A stretch of 64,000 bases of DNA. It comes from DATMXT01 sp963662765 (lineage in GTDB: Bacteria > Bacillota > Clostridia > Oscillospirales > Feifaniaceae). Below, piece after piece: positions 57,089 to 64,000 of the stretch. The position numbers were made by a program, and so were the translations under genes. The notes under the pieces were generated by a model. That model saw only the letters and a program-made list of their open reading frames with translations, was not told the DNA's origin and made no database searches. Position 1 is the stretch's first letter, and each line of letters begins with the position of its first letter. The stretch spans positions 124,001-188,000 of the forward strand of contig CAXXUP010000005.1 of assembly GCA_963662765.2 (NCBI GenBank), written 5' to 3'.

Positions 57089-58171
57089 TTAGTATTTCTT
57101 ATCGTTGGCAGACAGGTAACTGTTCACCATAAGAGCCATCTTGAAGACAATCGCGTTGTCGAAATCGCGAATGTCGAGTCCCGTTAGCTTTTTAATTTTT
57201 TCGAGTCTGTACACCAGCGTGTTGCGGTGGACAAAGAGCTTTCTCGCCGTCTCCGAGACGTTGAGGTTGTTCTCAAAGAATTTTTCGATTGTGATAAGCG
57301 TCTCGTCATCGAGACAGTCGATGGAGCCGCGCTTGAAGACCTCCACAAGGAACATTTCACACAGCGTGGTCGGCATTTGGTAGATGAGCCGGCCGATGCC
57401 GAGATTGTCGTAGCTCATGACCGCCTTGCCCTTGTTGAAGACATTGCCGATGTCAAGCGACAACTGTGCCTCCTTGTAGGCCCTAGCTAGCTCCCTGAGG
57501 TTTGCGGCCGGCATGCTGAGCCCCACCGTGCATTTGACACCGCTCTGCTGCGTTACAGCGTCTGCGAGGTTCTGGGCGATTTTGGAGGTGTCCTCGGCTT
57601 CGGCGCCTCCGAATTCGGTGACCACCGCCACTTCCCGTTCGCTGACACTGACTAAAAGATCCTTGCCCTTGTCTCCGAGCGCCTTCTGAACGATGTCGGA
57701 GAGTAGCCCCTTGACCTTCCCGTCCACAGAGGCGATCATGACAATGCGCCGAGCGTCGAATGTAAATCCAAGGTCTTTGGACTTTGCATAGACGTCGCTC
57801 GGCAGAATGTTGTCGAACAGGATATTCTTGATAAAGTTATTTTTATCATATTTGTCGTCGAAGAACTGCTTTAAGTTCCACAGCGATACGGAAATAATGG
57901 CGGCACACTGCTCGGCCACCTCATCGGTACCGCGGACGAATGCATAGTTGCCGCTGATTCCGTCGGAGCCCAGCGCCATATACGTGGTGCCGGACAGCTT
58001 GATAAAGCCGCGCTCGTCAGCCATTGCGACGGCAAGCCCGTCTATTTTGTTGCCGATATCCGAGAGGTTGCTGCAGGCAACAATCGTGCCGGAGTCATCT
58101 ACTACGCCAATATCGCGCTCCATAACCTCTTTCAGCTGATGGATGACCCCCTGGAAAAACCTGTTTGCCAT
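57089..58171 (-). CDS. CdaR/PucR-type transcriptional regulator
   Basis: GGAGGTGCCAA before the ATG at 58171 fixes the start; the frame upstream is AT-rich and non-coding. The 360-residue protein starts MANRFFQGVIHQLKEVMERDIGVVDDSGTIVACS, a sugar-diacid-recognition-like sensor domain, has a GGDEF-like middle region (about 130-250), and ends in a helix-turn-helix of the CdaR/PucR type (FENNLNVSETARKLFVHRNTLVYRLEKIKKLTGLD). In the best-known members the ligand is glycerate or another diacid, but no sugar-acid genes are nearby, so the signal is unknown. The gene is single, facing the same way as ftsEX. Confidence 0.88.
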   Translation of the reverse strand: MANRFFQGVIHQLKEVMERDIGVVDDSGTIVACSNLSDIGNKIDGLAVAMADERGFIKLSGTTYMALGSDGISGNYAFVRGTDEVAEQCAAIISVSLWNLKQFFDDKYDKNNFIKNILFDNILPSDVYAKSKDLGFTFDARRIVMIASVDGKVKGLLSDIVQKALGDKGKDLLVSVSEREVAVVTEFGGAEAEDTSKIAQNLADAVTQQSGVKCTVGLSMPAANLRELARAYKEAQLSLDIGNVFNKGKAVMSYDNLGIGRLIYQMPTTLCEMFLVEVFKRGSIDCLDDETLITIEKFFENNLNVSETARKLFVHRNTLVYRLEKIKKLTGLDIRDFDNAIVFKMALMVNSYLSANDKKY

Positions 58172-58300
58172 TTGGCACCTCCGAAAGTGTTTATCACTTT
58201 TGTTCAAGAACGATAATAGCGTAACACAGATTTTAGTGAATTGCAACACTGCATACAAAAAATATTGTGATTTTTTGAGTATTTTTATTGCTATTTGGTG

Positions 58301-58331
58301 GAAAAAGGCCACCCGAATTCGGGCGGCCTTT
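58301..58331 (-). terminator. Terminator of lon
   Basis: AAAGGCC (58304-58310) pairs with GGCCTTT (58325-58331) around an inner CCCG/CGGG palindrome; five T follow on the minus strand. It is just downstream of the lon stop codon. Confidence 0.8.
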
Positions 58332-58335
58332 GGCG

Positions 58336-60732
58336 TTATTGGCTTATCCTGATAACAGGCTGCGTGGCCGCCGCTGCGATAAACGGCTCGGTGTGCGCCT
58401 TAAGCACTTTTGACTTCAGCGCTACCTCGATGACCTCATCGGCATTTTTGACGTAGATGAAGTTTAGGGCCTTTGCAACCTCCGCGTCGATCTCTTCGAT
58501 GTCCGGCCGGTTTTCGGCCGGCAGGATGACCGTCATGAGTCCCTCGCGGTAGGCGGCCATGGTCTTTTCCTTGAGCCCGCCGATCGGCAGCACCCGCCCG
58601 CGCAGTGTGACCTCGCCGGTCATGGCAATGTCGCCGCGCACCGGGCTGCCGGTCAAGGCTGACACCAGCGCCGTCGTAATGGCAATACCGGCCGATGGGC
58701 CGTCCTTAGGCACGGCCCCCTCCGGGAAATGGATGTGGATATCGCTGTTTTTGTGGAAGTCCCCATCAATGCCAAGTTCGGCGCACCGGCTGCGCACATA
58801 GGTGATGGCGGCATTGCAGGACTCTTTCATGATGTCGCCGAGAGATCCTGTCAGCTGTACCTTTCCGGTGCCGTCGACCACCGAGACCTCAATCTGGAGA
58901 ATTTCTCCGCCCACCGAAGTCCAAGCAAGTCCGTTGCAGAGCCCGACTTCGTCGGTGTGCGGGACGTCCTCCCGTTTGTACCGCGCAGGTCCCAGCAGTA
59001 CGTCAAGGTTTTCAGATGCTACAGTAAATATCTTCCCAGACCCGGAAACCTTGGCAGTGGCAGCTTTCCGGCAGCAGGCGGCGATTTCGCGCTCCAGTGT
59101 GCGCACGCCTGACTCTCTTGTATAGCTGTCGATAATGGCGGCAAGCCCTTCGGGCGTAAACCGGATATCGCGTCTTGTCAGCCCGTTCTTTTTGATCTGG
59201 CGCGGCACAAGGAAGTCCTGCGCAATGTGCAGCTTCTCGCTGTTGGTATAGCTTGTCAGTTCAATGATCTCCATTCGATCGCGCAGCGGCAGCGGAATGG
59301 TGTCCATGTTGTTGGCCGTTGTGATGAACATGACGTCGCGCAGGTCGAAGGGAAGCTCGATGTAGTGGTCTCTGAAAGATTTGTTCTGCTCGGTATCGAG
59401 CACCTCGAGCATGGCGGCCGCCGGATCCCCCCGCACGTCGGAGGAAAGTTTGTCGATCTCGTCGAGCAAAATGAGGGGATTCGCACTGCCCGCCTGCCGG
59501 ATGGCCGCAATGATGCGCCCCGGCATGGCCCCGATATAGGTCTTTCTATGGCCGCGGATTTCAGCCTCGTCCCGGATGCCCCCGAGCGAAATGCGGGCAA
59601 ATTTGCGCCCGATCGCACCCGCGATGGAGGTGGCGATGGAGGTTTTTCCGACGCCGGGAGGGCCGACTAGGCACAGCACCTGGCTGTTCTTGCCATCGGT
59701 CAGCTTGCGCACCGCGATATATTCCAGGATGCGTTCCTTGACCTTTTCAAGTCCGTAGTGGTCCTTATCGAGCCGAGCCCTGACTTTGGCGATGTCGAGC
59801 TTGTCCTTTGTCTTCGTGTTCCACGGCAGATCAAGGCAGGCATCCAAATACCCGCGGATGACTGTGGCCTCCGTCGCTGCGGCCCCCATTTTGGCAAGTC
59901 TTGAGACTTCCTTCAGAAGTGGCTCTTCGATCTCCCCCGCCAATTTGAGGCCGGCGATCTTGGTGCGGTAGCTCTGCACTTCGTCGGTGAGGCTCTCGCC
60001 CTCCCCCAGCTCCTCCTGGATGACTTTCATCTGCTCTCTGAGATAGTACTCGCGCTGGTTTTGGTCGAGCTGTCCCTTGACCTGCTCATGGATGCTGTTT
60101 TCAATTTTGAGGATTTCGACCTCGTTGTAGAGCACCGCGACCAGCGTCTTGGCACGGTCGATGGGATCATGTGCCTCGAGTACGCGCTGCTTGAGCTCGT
60201 GGTTCAAATTGAGATTTGCGACGATGAAGTCGGCAAGCTCGCCCGGCTCTTCAGCCGTGATGACCGCCATCATGGTGTCCGGAGATACCTTTGGGGCATA
60301 GCCTATGTATTCCTCAAAAGCAGCCCTGATCTCTCTCACCGCAGCCTGCGCTGCCGTGAGGTCGGTGCTCGGCATCTCGGGCAGCCGTTCGATGACCGCC
60401 TGGTTGAAATGCCGGCCGGGCAAAACCTCCACAACTCTGGCTCTTGCCTCACCCTCCACCATGACCCGGATGTTGTCGCCCGAAAGCTTGAGCACCTGTT
60501 TGACGGTGGAGAGTGTTCCGTAACGGAAGATGTCGTCGATGCCGGGTTCGTCCACCATCATGTCCTTCTGGGAGACGAGAAATACCGGCGTATTGTTCTT
60601 GACGGCAGCGTTTAGGGCCGCTACCGAACGTTTTCTGCCCACATCGAAGTGGACGATCATGCGCGGGACAATGACTAGCCCGCGAAGTGCAATCATGGGT
60701 ACCCGAATCTGGGTGTCGTTGAATTCTGTCAT
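58336..60732 (-). CDS. lon: ATP-dependent endopeptidase Lon
   Basis: The ATG at 60732 (MTEFNDTQIRVPMIALRG) follows GAGG by about ten bases; an ATG at 60756 is possible. The 798-residue protein has the N-terminal substrate-binding domain, an AAA+ module with GPPGVGKTS and ILLDEIDKLS, and the C-terminal serine protease with catalytic Ser in PKDGPSAG and Lys in GLKEKTMAA. It degrades damaged and regulatory proteins in the cytoplasm. It is the last gene of tig-clpP-clpX-lon, a standard Firmicutes order. One lonB copy often follows clpX in Bacillus; only one lon is seen here. Confidence 0.97.
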   Translation of the reverse strand: MTEFNDTQIRVPMIALRGLVIVPRMIVHFDVGRKRSVAALNAAVKNNTPVFLVSQKDMMVDEPGIDDIFRYGTLSTVKQVLKLSGDNIRVMVEGEARARVVEVLPGRHFNQAVIERLPEMPSTDLTAAQAAVREIRAAFEEYIGYAPKVSPDTMMAVITAEEPGELADFIVANLNLNHELKQRVLEAHDPIDRAKTLVAVLYNEVEILKIENSIHEQVKGQLDQNQREYYLREQMKVIQEELGEGESLTDEVQSYRTKIAGLKLAGEIEEPLLKEVSRLAKMGAAATEATVIRGYLDACLDLPWNTKTKDKLDIAKVRARLDKDHYGLEKVKERILEYIAVRKLTDGKNSQVLCLVGPPGVGKTSIATSIAGAIGRKFARISLGGIRDEAEIRGHRKTYIGAMPGRIIAAIRQAGSANPLILLDEIDKLSSDVRGDPAAAMLEVLDTEQNKSFRDHYIELPFDLRDVMFITTANNMDTIPLPLRDRMEIIELTSYTNSEKLHIAQDFLVPRQIKKNGLTRRDIRFTPEGLAAIIDSYTRESGVRTLEREIAACCRKAATAKVSGSGKIFTVASENLDVLLGPARYKREDVPHTDEVGLCNGLAWTSVGGEILQIEVSVVDGTGKVQLTGSLGDIMKESCNAAITYVRSRCAELGIDGDFHKNSDIHIHFPEGAVPKDGPSAGIAITTALVSALTGSPVRGDIAMTGEVTLRGRVLPIGGLKEKTMAAYREGLMTVILPAENRPDIEEIDAEVAKALNFIYVKNADEVIEVALKSKVLKAHTEPFIAAAATQPVIRISQ

Positions 60733-60782
60733 AGGTTTTACCTCGCTTGGCTGCAAAGGGGAAACCGTGGGGCGCGGGGAAG

Positions 60783-62105
60783 TCAGCTTGCTGAGCTTCG
60801 TTTGCCTGTCTCTTGCGCCTTAAGCCTTGCACGCCGGGCAGCCTGCCTGCGTGTTCCGCCTGCATCTGTGATGAGCTGTGGGAGGGCGCCGTTTTTTGCG
60901 CAGTCCTCGGTGACGACGACCTTTGTCACGTCGAGGTCCGACGGGACATCGAACATAACCTTCGTCATGATTTTTTCGACGATGGAGCGCAGTCCCCTGG
61001 CTCCCATTCCCTCTTCGCACGCCTTTTTTGCAACGGCTGTAAGCGCCGCGTCGTCAAAGATGAGTTCGACGCCATCCAGCGCAAAGAGCGCCGCATACTG
61101 CTTAGTCAGTGCATTTTTGGGATCTGTCAGGATGCTCTTCATGGCCGCCATATCCAAAGGACTCAGCGTTGTGATGACCGGCAGACGCCCGACGAGCTCA
61201 GGGATGAGCCCGTATTTGATGAGGTCGTGCGGCACCACCTGGCGCAGCAGCTGCACGTCCTCCTTGCTTTTTTTGTCCAGCACGCGGGCACCAAATCCAA
61301 TGGCCGACTGCCCGACGCGCTTTTCAATCAGCTCTTCAATGCCGTCGAAAGCGCCGCCGCAGATAAAGAGGATGTTCTTGGTGTTGATTTGGATAAACTC
61401 CTGCTGTGGGTGCTTTCTGCCGCCCTGCGGCGGCACATTGGAGATGGTACCTTCCAGAATCTTGAGCAGCGCCTGCTGAACGCCCTCTCCGCTGACGTCG
61501 CGGGTGATGGAGCGGTTCTCCGACCGACGGGAGATCTTGTCGATCTCGTCGATATAGATGATGCCGCGCTCGGCAAGCTCCACGTCGAAGTCGGCAGCTT
61601 GAATCAGCCGCAGCAGGATGTTTTCGACATCCTCGCCCACGTATCCGGCCTCGGTCAGCGTCGTTGCGTCGGAGATGGCAAACGGGACGCCGAGCGCACT
61701 CGCCATCGTCTGCGCCAAAAGCGTCTTGCCGACACCGGTCGGCCCAAGCATGAGGACGTTGCTCTTTTGCAGTTCCACATCGCTCCCGCCGCCATAATAG
61801 ATGCGTTTGTAGTGATTGTAGACCGACACCGCCAGTACGACTTTGGCCTCGTCCTGTCCGATGACATATTCGTCGAGCATGGCCTTAAGCTCGTGCGGCG
61901 TCGGAAGCTGGTCAATGGGCGGCGTCTGCTGCATGACGGTAGATCGCGGTGTCGTGCCCGGCTCTTCCTGGAGCAGGTCATAGCACAGCTCAACGCACTC
62001 ATCGCAGATGTAAGCAGAGATGCCGGATATGATCCTGTGCACCTCGCTGGCCGGTTTTCCGCAAAACGAGCAAAATATCTCTCTGTCGTCGGTTGTCTTG
62101 GGCAT
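60783..62105 (-). CDS. clpX: ClpX, ATPase subunit of ClpXP protease
   Basis: The 440-residue protein begins with the zinc-binding domain (CSFCGKPASEV and YICDECVELC), then the AAA+ module with GPTGVGKT, the pore loop GYVGEDVEN and Walker B IIYIDEIDKI, and the sensor-2 region GARGLRSIVE. The LIGFGA-type ClpP-binding loop appears as SAIGFGARV. It unfolds substrates, including tmRNA-tagged proteins, and feeds them to ClpP. GAGGT precedes the ATG by seven bases. The last 20 residues are basic. Confidence 0.97.
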   Translation of the reverse strand: MPKTTDDREIFCSFCGKPASEVHRIISGISAYICDECVELCYDLLQEEPGTTPRSTVMQQTPPIDQLPTPHELKAMLDEYVIGQDEAKVVLAVSVYNHYKRIYYGGGSDVELQKSNVLMLGPTGVGKTLLAQTMASALGVPFAISDATTLTEAGYVGEDVENILLRLIQAADFDVELAERGIIYIDEIDKISRRSENRSITRDVSGEGVQQALLKILEGTISNVPPQGGRKHPQQEFIQINTKNILFICGGAFDGIEELIEKRVGQSAIGFGARVLDKKSKEDVQLLRQVVPHDLIKYGLIPELVGRLPVITTLSPLDMAAMKSILTDPKNALTKQYAALFALDGVELIFDDAALTAVAKKACEEGMGARGLRSIVEKIMTKVMFDVPSDLDVTKVVVTEDCAKNGALPQLITDAGGTRRQAARRARLKAQETGKRSSAS

Positions 62106-62124
62106 TACACTACCTCTTTATCCC

Positions 62125-62709
62125 TTATTCCCTTTTGGCGTACACCTTATCGATCAGCCCGTAGTCCTTGGCCTCCTCGGCGGTTAAAAAGTTGTCCCGC
62201 TCGGTGTCGGCCTCGATGGTGGAAATCGGTTTGCCGGTGATCTGAGACAGAATTTGGTTGAGTCTGTTACGAATCTTCAAAATCTGCTCGGCATGAATTT
62301 TGATGTCGCTCGCCTGCCCGCGGGCTCCGCCCATGGGCTGGTGGATCAGAATTTCGCTGTTGGGCAGCGCAAACCGCTTGCCCTTGGCACCTGCCGCGAG
62401 CAGGAACGCGCCCATGCTGGCGGCCATGCCGACGCATATCGTCGATACATCGCATTTGATATAGTTCATGGTGTCATATATCGCAAATCCGGAGGTGACG
62501 GAACCGCCCGGGCTGTTGATGTAAAGCGAAATGTCCTTGTCGGGGTCTTGCGCCTCTAAAAACAGGAGCTGTGCGATGACAAGGCCGGCTGTGGTGTCGT
62601 TGATTTCTTCACCAAGAAAGACGATTCGGTCATTTAGAAGCCGTGAAAAAATGTCGTATGACCGCTCGCCCCGCGATGTCTGTTCGATAACCATCGGAAC
62701 AAGACTCAT
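62125..62709 (-). CDS. clpP: ClpP, protease subunit of ClpXP
   Basis: The 194-residue protein has the family N-terminus (MSLVPMVIEQTSRGERSYDIFSRLLNDRIVFLGEEI), the catalytic Ser in GMAASMGAFLL, the catalytic His in IHQPMGG, and the Asp later in EADTERDNFL. It forms the two-ring proteolytic chamber that works with ClpX. It lies 19 bases before clpX and 88 bases after tig on the minus strand. Confidence 0.98.
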   Translation of the reverse strand: MSLVPMVIEQTSRGERSYDIFSRLLNDRIVFLGEEINDTTAGLVIAQLLFLEAQDPDKDISLYINSPGGSVTSGFAIYDTMNYIKCDVSTICVGMAASMGAFLLAAGAKGKRFALPNSEILIHQPMGGARGQASDIKIHAEQILKIRNRLNQILSQITGKPISTIEADTERDNFLTAEEAKDYGLIDKVYAKRE

Positions 62710-62797
62710 GGTAATACCTCCCTTAACTTACGTCAATGTCCGGCCAGGCCAAAGGCCAAGCCGGACTAATTATTGACGGAATGCGCCTGAATTAGTC

Positions 62798-64000
62798 CTA
62801 GGACTTCTCCTCTTCGGTCTTAGTTGCGGCCTTCTTGGCCTTCTTTGGTTTTTCGCTCTCCTCGGCGGGAGCGTCCTCGTCCGTTGCCTCTTCCCCGTCC
62901 CCTGCCGCGCTCTTTGCGCGCTTTGCGGCCGGTTTCTTCTCCTTGGCGGACCCCGTAACGATGTCAACCGCCTTGTTTAGGGCGATGTCGGCACAGAGCC
63001 CCGCTTTGTCGACCATGTCGCGGATTTTATCCTTCTCCATGCTGTATTGCTCCGCGAGCTTGTCGAGCTCGGCATCGAATTCCTCGTCGGTAATCACAAT
63101 ATTCTCAAGCTTGACAATCTCTTCAAGGGCCAGCGTAGTCTTGACGTTTTTCTCGGCCGAAGCGGCGAAATTCTTGCGAAAGTCCTCCATCTTCATCTGC
63201 GCGAGCTGGAGGTACATCTCAAGCGTCAGGTTGTTTTTGGAGAGCTGATTTTTAAAGTTCTCGACCTGGTTGTCGATCTGGCGCTCAACCATGACGGCCG
63301 GAATTTCAGCTTCCATAGCCTCGGTGATCTGGCTTAAGAGTTCGTCTTCGAAGGCGCGGGTAGCTGTGGAAAGCTTTTTCTGCTCAAGCCCCTTGCGGAT
63401 CTCGGCACGAAAAGCCTCGACTGTCTCAAACTCGTCCGAGATGTCCTTAATGAACTCGTCATCCACTTCCGGCTTCTCGTTTTTCTTGATGGCATGCAGT
63501 GTGATGGTAAATACCGCCTCTTTGCCCGAGAGCTCCTCGGCCGGATACCCCTCGGGGAAGTTGACGGTGATATCAAAACTCTCTTCGGGGTTCGGGATAT
63601 GTCCCTTGATCTGCTCCTCGAAACCCGGAATGAACTGACCGGAGCCGATCTCAAGCTGCTGCTTTTCGGCAGTTCCGCCCTGGAAGGCCTCTCCGTTAAC
63701 CTTACCGCAGTAGTCGAGGATGACGATGTCCCCATTCTCGACAGGGCGGGGCTCAACGTCGACCATGCGGGAATTGCGGTCGCGCAGATTCTCTATTTCG
63801 TTATCAATTTCCGACTCTTCGACGGCCGGCGTCTCTTTGACAGCCGTCAAGCCCTTGTATTTGCCGAGCTTGACCGTGGGTTTTCCGGTGACGGTGGCCT
63901 TAAATGTATATCCCGTCTCGTCGATTTCATCAATCTCGATATCGGGGTACTCGACGGGCTCGAAGCCCTCAGCCGAGATGACTTCCTCGTATGCGGCCGG
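62798..64000 (-). CDS. tig: Trigger factor (5' end outside the window)
   Basis: The frame is open to the window edge and continues beyond it. Before the first internal Met it reads FEPVEYPDIEIDEIDETGY and VTGKPTVKLGKYKGL, which is trigger factor sequence, so the N-terminal ribosome-binding domain is mostly cut off. The peptidyl-prolyl isomerase domain (VENGDIVILDYCGKVNGEAFQGG, FIPGFEEQIKGH) and the C-terminal chaperone arms (LAQMKMEDFRKNFAASAEKNVK) are present. The C-terminal tail is very rich in Lys, Glu and Ala. Trigger factor binds nascent chains at the ribosome exit. It heads the tig-clpP-clpX-lon block. Confidence 0.95.
   Translation of the reverse strand, partial: PAAYEEVISAEGFEPVEYPDIEIDEIDETGYTFKATVTGKPTVKLGKYKGLTAVKETPAVEESEIDNEIENLRDRNSRMVDVEPRPVENGDIVILDYCGKVNGEAFQGGTAEKQQLEIGSGQFIPGFEEQIKGHIPNPEESFDITVNFPEGYPAEELSGKEAVFTITLHAIKKNEKPEVDDEFIKDISDEFETVEAFRAEIRKGLEQKKLSTATRAFEDELLSQITEAMEAEIPAVMVERQIDNQVENFKNQLSKNNLTLEMYLQLAQMKMEDFRKNFAASAEKNVKTTLALEEIVKLENIVITDEEFDAELDKLAEQYSMEKDKIRDMVDKAGLCADIALNKAVDIVTGSAKEKKPAAKRAKSAAGDGEEATDEDAPAEESEKPKKAKKAATKTEEEKS

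Noticed and set aside
60813..62240. Long open frame of 475 codons on the plus strand opposite clpX
   Set aside because: It is the antisense shadow of clpX in GC-rich codons; no ribosome binding site and no recognisable protein pattern.

Overview
The window looks like a chromosomal segment of an endospore-forming, anaerobic member of the Clostridia, most likely Oscillospiraceae/Ruminococcaceae-like. The reasons are a complete spoIIIA operon, a ger germinant-receptor operon, a GerMN lipoprotein, candidate Spo0A boxes, an L10-leader attenuator before rplJ-rplL, smpB next to ssrA, rubrerythrin and ferritin-like proteins, and formate-tetrahydrofolate ligase. Both ends cut a gene: a rubrerythrin-type gene at the left and tig (trigger factor) at the right. 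No rRNA, CRISPR array or insertion sequence was seen; the only RNA gene recognised is tmRNA.

Layout. 0.2-13.7 kb is almost all minus strand: a small membrane protein, an EF-G paralog, a SpoVB/MurJ-type flippase, then a tight run spoIIIAA-AB-AC-AD-AE-AF-AG-AH, asp23-like, nusB, a TsaD-like paralog, xseA, xseB and ispA. 13.9-17.4 kb (plus) is the aspartate pathway hom-lysC-asd. 17.4-20.4 kb holds rplJ-rplL with its leader, trmB, smpB and ssrA.

20.5-33.7 kb is accessory DNA with looser packing and broken genes. It holds a secreted beta-propeller protein, an acetyltransferase, a large membrane protein, a truncated histidine kinase, a DEAD-box helicase with an attenuator-like leader and two degenerate acetyltransferase genes. 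The most interesting object of the window is also here: a two-gene unit made of an HD-phosphohydrolase/RyR-domain protein (split by a frameshift in a run of eight T) and a TIR-leucine-rich-repeat protein. A second secreted propeller protein, with a trypsin-like protease domain, follows. The TIR/RyR pair has the hallmarks of a nucleotide-signalling or defence module, which is inference and not demonstrated.

36-44 kb holds a ferritin-like protein, the gerB-gerC-gerA type germination operon, lipoproteins and a Fur-family regulator. 43.8-64 kb returns to housekeeping genes: upp, rpiB, tsaB, tsaE, fhs; rodA/ftsW; nrdR; a small gene behind putative Spo0A boxes; greA-lysS; ctpA, an M23 peptidase, ftsX and ftsE (cell-wall remodelling); a CdaR/PucR-type regulator; and the protein-quality-control block tig-clpP-clpX-lon.

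Functions are assigned from protein motifs read by eye, without database searches. Start codons were chosen from Shine-Dalgarno spacing and family N-termini, and several differ from the longest reading frame.
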